Positions 8,609 through 17,004 of a DNA stretch of 37,363 bases are shown here, one piece after another. Under the pieces are notes generated by a model. It saw only the letters and a program-made list of their open reading frames with translations, had not been told where the DNA came from and did not search any database. Location: contig CATJOM010000123.1 in the NCBI GenBank assembly GCA_949741915.1, positions 1-37,363 on the forward strand, read 5' to 3'. How positions within the stretch are numbered: the first letter of the stretch is position 1; each line of letters begins with the position of its first letter. The DNA is from an uncultured Candidatus Melainabacteria bacterium (GTDB lineage: Bacteria > Cyanobacteriota > Vampirovibrionia > Gastranaerophilales > Gastranaerophilaceae). The position numbers were made by a program, and so were the translations under genes.

Positions 8609-8808
8609 TTATTACTTACAAGCATCTTAAATGCCACAAGACCCCTTGCTGAAATCTGCTTAAAGCTTTGCTTTTGCTCTCTTGAAATTTCAAAAATTCT
8701 TATAATTCTTTGAATTTCTGATACTTTTTCATTGTCGTTGAGCAAATAAGCATTTTTTTCAGGCTCAGTTACAATGTTAAACAGCGTATTTAATTCTCGT
8801 TCATTCAT
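8605..8808 (-). CDS. Small hypothetical protein
   Basis: This 67-residue protein is charged and probably helical, with no membrane segment and no family I recognise. Its stop overlaps the stop of the convergent regulator by four bases. GAGAG about 9 bases before the ATG is a usable ribosome site. Codon use resembles its neighbours. It is likely but not certain to be a gene. Confidence 0.5.
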   Translation of the reverse strand: MNERELNTLFNIVTEPEKNAYLLNDNEKVSEIQRIIRIFEISREQKQSFKQISARGLVAFKMLVSNN

Positions 8809-8933
8809 AAGTAAACTCTCATTTTAAAAAATGTCATAATCCATGTATATTAATAAAGTATTTTTTTCAACAAATATTGCGTTAATTTAACAAAATTGTT
8901 ATATAACTTAACATTTTAAAGTAGCAAAATATC

Positions 8934-8965
8934 AAGACAACACTAATACAAGATGTCTTCTTTTT
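8934..8965 (+). terminator. Possible terminator
   Basis: AAGACA (8934-8939) pairs with TGTCTT (8954-8959) across 14 bases and is followed by CTTTTT. It could end transcripts coming from the regulator through the small convergent gene. The stem is short, so this is weak. Confidence 0.3.
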
Positions 8966-9024
8966 AGCAAATGTTCACAGAGGCAAAATTATTCAAAAGC
9001 CCCGCAAGGATAAAAGGTTTAAAA

Positions 9025-9579
9025 TTACTGTTTCAGAGTTTCGCAGTTTTTTACAATATCATGCCAGGTTATATTATTTGATTGCAAGATAAAATTACAA
9101 AATTCGCGCACTGCACCTCTACCTCCGCCATAGTTTGAGATGAAGGATGCAGCTTTTTTGATTTCATCAATAGCATCATTCGGCGCACAAGAAAGCCCTA
9201 CTTTTTCTATGACACAAAGATCGGGAAAATCATCTCCCATATAAGCAATCTCATTATAGCTTATATCAAACTCTCTGCACAGTTCATCAAGCGCTGTAAG
9301 TTTATTTTTCTGCCCCTTAAAAAGTCTTGTAATTCCAAGAACTTCTGCCCTGTGAACAACAGTGCCATTATCTCTTGCTGTTATTATTGCAGTTTTAAAG
9401 CCAGCTCTGTTTAGCATTACAACACCCTGGCCATCTTTTGCATTATAGGTCTTAATTTCTCTGCCATCCTCTAAAAAAGTAAGAGAGCCGTCAGTCATTA
9501 CGCCATCTACATCAAAGGCGACTAGTTTTATCTTTTTGGCTTTTAATTTTAAATTTATATCATCCATAAAATTTGCCAT
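9025..9579 (-). CDS. kdsC: 3-deoxy-D-manno-octulosonate 8-phosphate phosphatase
   Basis: KdsC removes the phosphate from Kdo-8-phosphate in the pathway to Kdo, the inner-core sugar of lipopolysaccharide. The 184-residue length and the lack of a cap domain fit the HAD-IIIC tetrameric family. Visible motifs: FDVDGVMTDG with Asp23 and Asp25, ITAR with Thr67, MGDDFPD with Asp116/Asp117/Asp120, and the family C-terminal GGGRGAVRE (151-159). Its start is one base after the kdsD stop, so the two are co-transcribed. It implies an outer membrane with Kdo or a related acidic sugar. The other Kdo genes (kdsA, kdsB, waaA) are not in the window. Confidence 0.93.
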   Translation of the reverse strand: MANFMDDINLKLKAKKIKLVAFDVDGVMTDGSLTFLEDGREIKTYNAKDGQGVVMLNRAGFKTAIITARDNGTVVHRAEVLGITRLFKGQKNKLTALDELCREFDISYNEIAYMGDDFPDLCVIEKVGLSCAPNDAIDEIKKAASFISNYGGGRGAVREFCNFILQSNNITWHDIVKNCETLKQ

Positions 9580-9580
9580 T

Positions 9581-10564
9581 TTATGCCACTCCCGCTTTTA
9601 GAAGATCATGGATATGAAGCACGCCGATTAATCTATCATTCTCAGCTACTGCAAGCGATGTAATTGAATACTTTTCCATTATAGAAAGGGCTTTTGCAGC
9701 TAAATCATCCGCATTTGCACGTTTCGGATTCAATACCATTACATCCTTAACCTTTAGTTTTTCTATATTTCCATGTTTTAAAATAATTCTTCTAATGTCA
9801 CCATCCGTAATTACACCTTTCAAGGTTTTATCAGGATTAACTATAAAGGCACAGCCTAATTTCTTATCAGAAATCAACTTAATTGCATCGATAAAATAGG
9901 AATTTTCATCCAAAATTGGAAGCATATCTCCTGAAAGCATTAAATCGGAAACCTTATATAGAATTCCTTTGCCAAGCGTGCCAGAAGGATGAAAAACAAG
10001 AAAATCTTCGTATGAAAAGCCACGTTTCTTTAAAAGGCATACTGCAAGCGCATCACCAAGTGCGAGGGTAACTGTAGTGCTTGCAGTGGGTGCCTTATTT
10101 AAAGGGCATGCCTCCCTTTCAACCGAAATATCCAACACAACATCACTCCTTTTTGCAAGAGTAGACTCAATTTTACCTGTAATTCCGATTAAAGGCACAC
10201 CAAATCTCTTTACAAGCGGCAAAAGGTTTAACAATTCAGCAGTTTCACCGCTGTTTGAAATACCTATAACAACATCATCTCTTGTTATAATTCCAGAATC
10301 TCCATGGGTGGATTCTGCGGGGTGCAAAAACACGGCAGGCGTACCTGTTGAGCACAATGTAGAGGCTATTTTTCTTCCAATAAGGCCTGATTTTCCCATA
10401 CCTGTTACAACAACCTTACCTTTTGACTGATAAAGGGTATCTATAGCATCTATAAATGATTTTGAAAGCCTATCTTTCAACCTCAGGATAGAGTTTGCTT
10501 CGATATCAAAGACATTCTTAGCACTTTTAATTAATTCATCTTCCTTTATCATAACAGCCTGCAT
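9581..10564 (-). CDS. kdsD: Arabinose-5-phosphate isomerase
   Basis: KdsD converts ribulose-5-phosphate to arabinose-5-phosphate, the first committed precursor of Kdo. The 327-residue protein has an SIS sugar-isomerase domain (about 35-180) with GMGKSG (55-60), HPAESTHGD (81-89) and SNSGET (103-108), followed by two CBS domains (about 205-265 and 270-327). Length and order match the family. Two starts are possible: the ATG at 10564, preceded by a G-rich stretch, and an ATG four codons later. It is the first gene of the kdsD-kdsC pair and diverges from the STAS-like gene at 10692. Confidence 0.93.
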   Translation of the reverse strand: MQAVMIKEDELIKSAKNVFDIEANSILRLKDRLSKSFIDAIDTLYQSKGKVVVTGMGKSGLIGRKIASTLCSTGTPAVFLHPAESTHGDSGIITRDDVVIGISNSGETAELLNLLPLVKRFGVPLIGITGKIESTLAKRSDVVLDISVEREACPLNKAPTASTTVTLALGDALAVCLLKKRGFSYEDFLVFHPSGTLGKGILYKVSDLMLSGDMLPILDENSYFIDAIKLISDKKLGCAFIVNPDKTLKGVITDGDIRRIILKHGNIEKLKVKDVMVLNPKRANADDLAAKALSIMEKYSITSLAVAENDRLIGVLHIHDLLKAGVA

Positions 10565-10691
10565 AATGCAAACCCCCCATAGTTTTTACACAGTTTCCAT
10601 AAAATTATACATCAAACAGCTTAAATTTAATAAAAAGTTAATAAAGTTTAAAAATTGAAGGCCGAAATTTTTAAATAAAAGATAGAATTTT

Positions 10692-11033
10692 ATGGAAAAA
10701 ATTAAGATAAAATTTAATACAATAGATTCAGAAACAAAATTCAATGTAATAAAGGATGAACTTAAAAAGAAAGTAAATCCTGAATTTGAGCTTGATTTAA
10801 GAAGCATGAATCTGATTGATGCAAGTAAGACAGCGCTTCTGGCATCTGTCGAAATTATGCGCAAAAACACAAAGTCAAAAATTAGCTGTCTGGTTAAAGA
10901 TAAACAGGTGTTAAATATTATTACACCAAGAAAATTGAAAAATATGACAATTAGTGTTAACCTAAATGAAAAAACTACAAAAGAAAGAAAATACAGAAAT
11001 ATTTATCTAAAAAAGACAGGAAGCGGCACATAA
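10692..11033 (+). CDS. Small protein, possibly STAS-like
   Basis: The 113-residue protein has strand-helix alternation. The central segment FELDLRSMNLIDASKTALL (33-51), followed by a helix and then a KISCLV strand, resembles the STAS fold of anti-sigma-factor antagonists, where a conserved Ser or Thr follows the Asp of a D-S/A-S/K loop. Here that loop reads DASKT. The match is by pattern only. The gene ends one base before the aldolase start, so they form an operon. No clear ribosome site is visible. Confidence 0.6.
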   Translation: MEKIKIKFNTIDSETKFNVIKDELKKKVNPEFELDLRSMNLIDASKTALLASVEIMRKNTKSKISCLVKDKQVLNIITPRKLKNMTISVNLNEKTTKERKYRNIYLKKTGSGT

Positions 11034-11034
11034 A

Positions 11035-11643
11035 ATGACAAATATTATTCAGGCAATTAAAGAAAATAAAATTTATGGTATCATCAGGGAAGATGATACA
11101 AAAAAGGCAATAGAGATAGCCAATGCCTATATAAAGGGCGGAATAAGGGTTATAGAAATAAACTCAGGGATTGAAGCTATAAGAGAGGTTTCTAAAAATC
11201 CTGATGTTTATGTGGCACAAGGTGGTGTAATTACTTCACTACAGGCACTGGAAGGGATTGAAGCAGGTGCAAAACTCCTTGTTTCACCAATTTTACAGAT
11301 GAATTTAGTTAAACTGTCTTCTGGACATAAAATTCCCCTTATGCTTACAGCAACCACTCCGAATGAAGCTTATACTGCTTGGAAAGCAAGAGTTCCAATT
11401 ATAAAAATATACCCTATTAAAGACCTTGGCGGACCTACTTATGTTGAAGAATTATTAAGGCCAATGAAATTTTTAAATGTTATGCCAACAGGCTCTATTA
11501 AGATTCCTGATATAAAAGAATACCTTAAAAAAGGTGCAGTTGCAGTGGGTCTTGGCAGAGAGCTTTATAATGGCAAAAGCATTCCTGAAATTGTTCAAAG
11601 CGTTCAGGAAGCTGTGAACCAAGCAAGAAATGCATCAGCATAA
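11035..11643 (+). CDS. eda: KDPG/KHG aldolase family protein
   Basis: Family members cleave 2-keto-3-deoxy-6-phosphogluconate to pyruvate and glyceraldehyde-3-phosphate, or act on close analogues. The 202-residue length is typical of the TIM-barrel class I aldolase. Visible residues are the general base Glu41 in IEIN, the Schiff-base Lys124 in IIKIYP (KFFP in E. coli Eda) and the phosphate-binding PTGS (151-154). The substrate-loop regions differ from E. coli (AQGGVIT, TATTPNE), so the true substrate could be another 2-keto-3-deoxy acid. AGGAAG about 12 bases upstream serves as ribosome site. It is translated right behind the STAS-like gene. Confidence 0.85.
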   Translation: MTNIIQAIKENKIYGIIREDDTKKAIEIANAYIKGGIRVIEINSGIEAIREVSKNPDVYVAQGGVITSLQALEGIEAGAKLLVSPILQMNLVKLSSGHKIPLMLTATTPNEAYTAWKARVPIIKIYPIKDLGGPTYVEELLRPMKFLNVMPTGSIKIPDIKEYLKKGAVAVGLGRELYNGKSIPEIVQSVQEAVNQARNASA

Positions 11644-11663
11644 TGCAGATGCATAAATAATCT

Positions 11664-11686
11664 GGCAAAATCCTTGCTTATTTTTT
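11664..11686 (+). terminator. Possible weak terminator after the aldolase gene
   Basis: GGCAA (11664-11668) pairs with TTGCT (11674-11678, one G-T pair) around a 5-base loop and is followed by TATTTTTT. The stem is short but the T run is good. Confidence 0.35.
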
Positions 11687-11706
11687 AAGAAATATTTTTT
11701 AGCTTA

Positions 11707-12584
11707 TTATTGCTTGTATAAATGCTTATAGATAGTATTAGAAACTTGAGCCATTAAAGCTGCATTTTGAGCATCCGACATTTGCGATTCTGTAACAAAA
11801 ATCGCTATATAATAAACAGAGCCATCAGGCAAAAATACAAACCCGGCATCATTATCTGTAATTCTGACACCATCCGGCTTCCTTGATGACATGCCTGTTT
11901 TGTGCCCCACAACTAAATCTTCTGGAAGGCCTGCTTTAATTTTATTGTCGCCTGTTGCAGATTCTAGCATGAGTTTGTCTAAAATTTTTAAAGATTTTTC
12001 AGACACAAGGGCTTTTTCCCGTACTGCTTTTATAAGTCTTAGGACATCCATAGGATTGGCCTTGTTTAAATACTGTATTTGAACATCAGCTTCCATTGTT
12101 TTTTCATCAACAGAAATTTCAATATCTTTAAAACCCATACTATGAAGATACTTTTACAACATAGAAATCCCGCTGATATATGAAAGCAAAATATCACATG
12201 CGTTATTGTCGCTATTTGAAACAAGATATTTAAGTAAATCATTAACAGATATTTCAAAAGGTGGTTTGTGAACTTTTAACATTGAGCTGTATGTATTTTT
12301 ATCAACCATTTTATTTGTTACAAGAATCTTGTAATCTAATGACAAACCTTCTTTTTCAGCTTTGTCTAAGACTCTAAGTGCAATAAGATATTTAAAACAC
12401 TCATCAATGGCGCTTTGTCATTGTTAAACTCCCACTCATATTGTTTTGATATAACAGCGGCACAAACCTTACATTTTTTACCGACTACGGCTTTTTGGAT
12501 TTTGAATGTAAGCGAATTTATGAAATATAAAACACCAAAAGTAGCCACCAATAAGAATAAGGCAGCCACGGTTCGCATCTTCAT
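11707..12584 (-). pseudogene. Class A beta-lactamase pseudogene (subclass A2-like)
   Basis: Joining three fragments gives a near-complete class A beta-lactamase: an N-terminal signal anchor (12584-12500), the SxxK region, SDN in VSNSDNNACD (SDN near 12205-12213) and KTG in VGHKTG near the C-terminus, with a LESATGDN element typical of the CfxA/CblA/PER branch. Two lesions break it. A T run (A run at 12394-12397 on the plus strand) is one base short; adding one T restores S-V-F-K-Y-L, the active-site Ser-x-x-Lys. Second, an in-frame TAA at 12154-12156 (probably from CAA) splits SML from KYLHSMG. It starts 5 bases after the 2-isopropylmalate synthase stop. As read, it cannot make active enzyme. 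Confidence 0.85.
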
Positions 12585-12589
12585 ATGCT

Positions 12590-14122
12590 TTATGCCTTAT
12601 AAATCAGATTATAGGCATTAAATATAGCCTTGACGTTTGCAACAGCAGTATTTTTGTGAATTGCACGCCCAATTACCTTTGAGCCGTCATTACCTTCTAT
12701 ATGGATTACACTCATTGCAATGGCGCCAGAACCCAACAGTTCTTCATCCATTGCCATTTGCTTATAATACAAAAATTTGCGCTCAAAGCCAGCCTGCTTC
12801 AGGGCATCCATACAGGCATCCACAGGGCCGTTGCCGCTTCCTGTCATTTCAAACTTTTTATCTTTGTAGTTAAATTCAACCATGAATTTATTATCAGCAA
12901 TATGATCGAAATTTACAAGCTTAAACGGCCCTTCTACATTGCAAATTTCCCTAAAATAAATATCAATAATATTTCTTGTTGGAAGCTCACCCACCTTTTC
13001 TGCAGCCTCTTTTACAAACGGGGTAAGCCTTATAGCCTCCTGAATTGTAATAGGATAGCCTGCTTTTGTGATTATTTCAAACACTGCAGTTTTACCAGAC
13101 TGACTGGTGAGACCGATTTTTTCATCATCTTTTCTACCAATTAAAGATGGGTGAATAGGTCTATAAGCACCCTTTTCCATATCCTTTGTCTTAAGTGCAC
13201 CATCCTGATGAATTCCGCTTCTGTGTGCAAGTGCATCGGGGCCTATCAGGGGGGCTTTTTCATAAATTTCAACCTTTGACATCTGAGCTACAATCAAAGC
13301 TGTTTCATAGATTTTAGATAAATCCACAGGAACATCAACACCCGAATTATGAAGAGCTACAGCAACTTCATAGAAATTCGTATTACCAGAACGTTCACCA
13401 AGGCCATTCAGAGCGCATTCAAGCTGAACTGCACCTGCAAAATAGCTTTCAACCGTTGCGGCAGTTGCCATTCCTAAATCATTATGGTTATGTGCTGATA
13501 TAGTCACATGTTTTGGAAGAGCATTATAAACTTTTTCTATCATATCAACAAAGGTTTTAATCCTTGTCCTCTCGACCGTATTTGGCAGATTTATTGTTGT
13601 AGCACCTGCTTTTACGACTTCCTGGAGTGTATCAATTACAAAATCAAGATTTTCGCCGCAGTCTCCAAAGTGCTCAACTGAAAACTCAACTTCACCATTC
13701 TTATTTGCCCTTTTAATCTTATCAGAAGCAAAAGAAACCGCCCCTATTGCTGTTTTTCTAACTTCCATAGGGTCTTTATTTAAAACATATTTCATATGAA
13801 ATGGACTCAAGGTTAAAAACACATGTACTCTTGGTTTTTTAGCATGTCCTATTGAGTTAACAACGCTCAAAATATCAGCTTCCGTGCATCTTGCCAGAGC
13901 AGACACAACAAGATTTTCAGGGGCAATAGATGCCAAATATTTACATGCCTCAAAATCCATCTCAGATGAGTGTGGAAAACCAACCTCGACTGCCTGTACA
14001 TTTAATTCAAGCAGTTTATTGAAAATAATCTCTTTTTCTGAAAGCTGCCATGGCTTTTTTAGAGACTGATTGCCATCCCTAAGTGTTATATCGTAGAAAA
14101 AAGGCTGTTTTAAAATACTCAT
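12590..14122 (-). CDS. leuA: 2-isopropylmalate synthase
   Basis: This enzyme condenses 2-oxoisovalerate with acetyl-CoA, the first step of leucine synthesis. The 510-residue protein has the DRE-TIM barrel with DITLRDGNQS (11-20), the metal-binding HNHND motif and the GLGERSGNTN catalytic loop, then the C-terminal regulatory (LeuA allosteric) domain with GNGPVDA. The family also includes citramalate and homocitrate synthases, so leucine is likely rather than proven. I chose the ATG at 14122, with GGGA about 9 bases upstream, over an in-frame TTG five codons earlier. The broken beta-lactamase gene follows closely in the same direction. No other leucine genes are nearby. Confidence 0.88.
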   Translation of the reverse strand: MSILKQPFFYDITLRDGNQSLKKPWQLSEKEIIFNKLLELNVQAVEVGFPHSSEMDFEACKYLASIAPENLVVSALARCTEADILSVVNSIGHAKKPRVHVFLTLSPFHMKYVLNKDPMEVRKTAIGAVSFASDKIKRANKNGEVEFSVEHFGDCGENLDFVIDTLQEVVKAGATTINLPNTVERTRIKTFVDMIEKVYNALPKHVTISAHNHNDLGMATAATVESYFAGAVQLECALNGLGERSGNTNFYEVAVALHNSGVDVPVDLSKIYETALIVAQMSKVEIYEKAPLIGPDALAHRSGIHQDGALKTKDMEKGAYRPIHPSLIGRKDDEKIGLTSQSGKTAVFEIITKAGYPITIQEAIRLTPFVKEAAEKVGELPTRNIIDIYFREICNVEGPFKLVNFDHIADNKFMVEFNYKDKKFEMTGSGNGPVDACMDALKQAGFERKFLYYKQMAMDEELLGSGAIAMSVIHIEGNDGSKVIGRAIHKNTAVANVKAIFNAYNLIYKA

Positions 14123-14293
14123 AAAGGCTATTCCCAAAATACAATAATATGCTATAATGATTTTATCATAAATATTTTTTGTAATTAAATACTACAATTA
14201 TAATATTAATTTTTGTTAATAAATCTTAAAAAATACGCAATTTTTTTTCTTTACATGCGTTAAGGGACTTGTGGAAATTTATTCTAATAAACT

Positions 14294-14959
14294 ATGCTAA
14301 AAATTAACAACAATATACATAACAGCCCCACATTCAAGGGGCTTACATTAGGCCCCAAAAGCCAAAAGGTGCTAAACAAAATAGGAAGTTTGCAGTCACC
14401 TGGCCAAAGACTAATATTTGGAGCTGCGGCACTTGCTATTCAACCTGTAATAGATAAGCACAACCCCTGGGTAGATAAAGACACAAGAGAGGCGTCTGCC
14501 GACAGAAGCAAGGCAAAGGCTATAGTTTGCACTGCAACTGGCGTAATTATAAGAGAAGCCTGTATTTTGGGCACAAATGCAATACTGCATGGCAAAAATT
14601 TAGCATCAAAACTGCCTGAATTTGTCACAAAAGACAAGGCGCATTCTGCAGGTGTAATCGGCACCCTAATGGGGCTTGGAGTAATGGTATTTACAAACTT
14701 TTTGATTGATGCACCCCTGACAAATAAACTCACCAACTTTATTACAAGCAAAAGACGACAAAAACAAAGTCCTGAACTGCAGCAAGATAAACAAATCAAA
14801 ACCCCGCCGCCAAACATACAGGAGAGAAAAGGCTTGCAAAAAACCGATAAGCCTACCAAGGTAAGGGTTTTAGAACCATTAGCGCAAAACAATAAAACAA
14901 AGACTGCTTCCAATCTGTCGCAGGTAAATGCGGAGGTGATTAGACAATGGGTATCTTAA
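14294..14959 (+). CDS. Hypothetical membrane protein with N-terminal PTFKG motif
   Basis: The 221-residue protein starts with an Asn-rich leader and PTFKG (12-16). Three hydrophobic stretches follow (about 38-53, 75-97 and 118-137), then a Lys/Gln/Pro-rich, probably disordered tail to the end. No family is recognised. It overlaps the next gene by 13 bases, and that gene has a similar layout, so the two probably work together in a membrane. No Shine-Dalgarno is visible before the ATG. Confidence 0.75.
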   Translation: MLKINNNIHNSPTFKGLTLGPKSQKVLNKIGSLQSPGQRLIFGAAALAIQPVIDKHNPWVDKDTREASADRSKAKAIVCTATGVIIREACILGTNAILHGKNLASKLPEFVTKDKAHSAGVIGTLMGLGVMVFTNFLIDAPLTNKLTNFITSKRRQKQSPELQQDKQIKTPPPNIQERKGLQKTDKPTKVRVLEPLAQNNKTKTASNLSQVNAEVIRQWVS

Positions 14960-15615
14960 ATAAAATGCAGCAGGGATTTACCGGCTGGTTTAACAAAGAT
15001 AATAACGCAAATTTTCTGTTTGTAACCGCTGCCCTTGGCTGGGCACTGGCATCTTTAGCGCAAACTGTAGGTCTTGCGCGAAATAAGGAATTATCTAAAA
15101 AGGATAAAAAATTTTTAATACCGCAGGAAATGGCAGATGGCGCAGTAAATATTGGTATGTATGCCCTTGTTACTACAAATTTGATGAAAGGGGCAGAAAA
15201 GCTAGCCAAACCTGGACGGGATGGAAAAACATTGATTAGCCTAAAAAATGAGGCTGGCGACATTTTAAGCTATGCGCAAAATCAAAAGTTATACGCAAAA
15301 ATGGGAAGAAATTTAAAAACTGGTGCCGCAATACTTGGCGGCGTTATTTCAACCTGTATTTTGACCCCGGTTATAAGAAATGCATTCGGCGCATACATAA
15401 AGAAAAAAGCAGACAAGAAAGAAGTTGATAAACCTGCTGCAATTAACAATATGCAAAGCGGCCCATTGGGTGGTGAAGGTGACATTTATCCGTCAAGAAC
15501 GCAGCCATACTTTGCAAAGACATACATTTATCCACAAAATAATTCAAATCCACATACGGTTTTATCTGCAAAACCATTTCCGAATAATTACAGGAATGCA
15601 GGAATGAGGCTATAG
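14947..15615 (+). CDS. Hypothetical membrane protein, partner of the preceding gene
   Basis: The 222-residue protein has hydrophobic stretches at about 23-42, 66-83 and 124-146 and a polar, Asn/Pro/Tyr-rich tail. Residues 11-13 read FTG, reminiscent of the N-terminal motif in the neighbouring gene but without the long leader. GGAGGTGA ahead of the ATG is one of the best ribosome sites in the window, and the start lies inside the previous gene (13-base overlap), so the pair is translationally linked. The family is not recognised. Confidence 0.75.
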   Translation: MGILNKMQQGFTGWFNKDNNANFLFVTAALGWALASLAQTVGLARNKELSKKDKKFLIPQEMADGAVNIGMYALVTTNLMKGAEKLAKPGRDGKTLISLKNEAGDILSYAQNQKLYAKMGRNLKTGAAILGGVISTCILTPVIRNAFGAYIKKKADKKEVDKPAAINNMQSGPLGGEGDIYPSRTQPYFAKTYIYPQNNSNPHTVLSAKPFPNNYRNAGMRL

Positions 15616-16135
15616 TACAAAGTAATTGCGTATAATTTTACACTTGCCTATTAGAATATTTTCTTTTTATTTCAGCCTTTTATACATTAAAACACCATTG
15701 CACTTAAGTTTTATGTAAAGTGAAATTTATCTCACTCTTTTTATGCATAAAAGCCTCTATTATAAGAAAAAAAGAAATTGGTATTTTTGAGTAAAGCTGT
15801 GTGCGATTGCCTAAAACAATACCTGCAGTTTTTAGCAGTTATGACAAGAAATAATAATATTAAAATCATTCCAATTGCAAAAAGATAAAAAATTGAGATG
15901 AAATATTTGTCAAAAAAGCTACCCCATTATATTTAACAGTATACTTTACAAAAATTAGAGCCAATACAGAAGAACTAATACGGATTCTTAAGCTATTTTG
16001 ACATCAACCGTAAGATTATAAAATTGCCACGCAAAATTTTATAAAATACAACCAATTCCAAAGGCCTTATGGGTTTTATTAAAATACAATAATGTATTCG
16101 CTTTTTTATGATGTGTGGTTTAAAAAATTAAAGCA
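15616..16135. other. Intergenic region without recognised features
   Basis: This 520-base AT-rich stretch lies between two convergent genes. I see no reading frame of useful length, tRNA-like fold or strong hairpin. A TTGACA at 15998-16003 has a TATAAA only 13 bases downstream, too close for a normal promoter. Confidence 0.5.
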
Positions 16136-16840
16136 CTACATCTGCAGGCGTTCTTTAACCATTCTTATGAGTTCGTAATATCTTTTACTTAACTCGCCCT
16201 GGGTGATTTTTAATTCATTTGCAATGCTTGCCTGTTTTTTAAGACGGACATGTCTTGCGTAAAAAATTTGAAAATAACCCTTCTCTGGATTGCGTGAATG
16301 GGCTTCATACACAATAGACATGATGCGGTTTATAACCGTTTCTTTTATGGTTGCATCTTGATATTCAGTCTTAGGATCATCAATATCAGCAAAAACATCG
16401 CGCCCCAATTCTCTAATATTCTGATTATCAATCTTAAGAGATACAATTTTATCTTCTTTTAGCGGGTAAATGCGGCGGTTTTCTTTATTAATCTTATTTG
16501 CAAGTTCTAAATCTGCCGGTTTTATGTTTGTTTCTTTTACAATTTTTTCTTTAATATCCGGATCTTCAAGTATATCAATATGTATCTTAGACTTATCAGG
16601 CCTTGCTTTTGGGGTATCATCCCTTCCATATTGCCTTAAAACACTTGAAAGAGAAGTATCTACAACCTTTTCTAAATAGCTTTTTAGGTTATCAATATTT
16701 GTAACAGAATCAAGCAAAAGATATGATTTTTTATATACATCCGAACAGAATGCCTCAAGCAAATCAGCATTACCATAATATCTATCATTAGCTTTAATTG
16801 TTTCTTCTATAAGCTTTCTGTGGTTCTTAGCTAAGTCCAA
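16136..16840 (-). CDS. Sigma-70-like regulator (divergent)
   Basis: The 234-residue protein has the layout of a small sigma factor. An N-terminal helical region (about 20-72, with EAFCSDVYKKSYLLL) could be region 2. The C-terminal IANELKITQGELSKRYYELI is a helix-turn-helix of region-4 type, ending in MVKERL. The middle is charged and unlike known sigma linkers. I cannot tell a true sigma factor from a sigma-derived DNA-binding protein. Start: GGAG at 16849-16852 is 8 bases from a TTG at 16838-16840; an in-frame TTG at 16858 would add six residues but lacks a ribosome site. It diverges from the Omp85 gene and may regulate it. Confidence 0.65.
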   Translation of the reverse strand: MDLAKNHRKLIEETIKANDRYYGNADLLEAFCSDVYKKSYLLLDSVTNIDNLKSYLEKVVDTSLSSVLRQYGRDDTPKARPDKSKIHIDILEDPDIKEKIVKETNIKPADLELANKINKENRRIYPLKEDKIVSLKIDNQNIRELGRDVFADIDDPKTEYQDATIKETVINRIMSIVYEAHSRNPEKGYFQIFYARHVRLKKQASIANELKITQGELSKRYYELIRMVKERLQM

Positions 16841-16945
16841 AACCAAAACTCCAACCAAATTTATTTATAATAATATTAAAGCACAAAATCCCATGAATTA
16901 ACAAATCATTAAAGTATGTGAATTTTGTAAAGTTTTCATTTTAAG

Positions 16946-16974
16946 TTGTAAGTTGGATTTTTTGACTGTATAAT
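16946..16974 (+). promoter_or_regulatory. Promoter of the Omp85 gene
   Basis: TTGTAA (16946-16951), exactly 17 bases, then a consensus TATAAT (16969-16974). The predicted start near 16981 gives a leader of about 24 bases. The same TTGTAA -35 recurs in front of wecB. Confidence 0.7.
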
Positions 16975-17004
16975 TATTAGTGACGAGAGTTAAATTGGAA
17001 TTTA

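Noticed and set aside
8898-8907. GTTATATAAC palindrome, also found at 32435-32444
   Set aside because: Short AT-rich palindromes like this are expected by chance in AT-rich DNA, and flanking bases differ.
15998-16022. TTGACA with TATAAA as a promoter
   Set aside because: The spacer is only 13 bases and no gene follows at a sensible distance.
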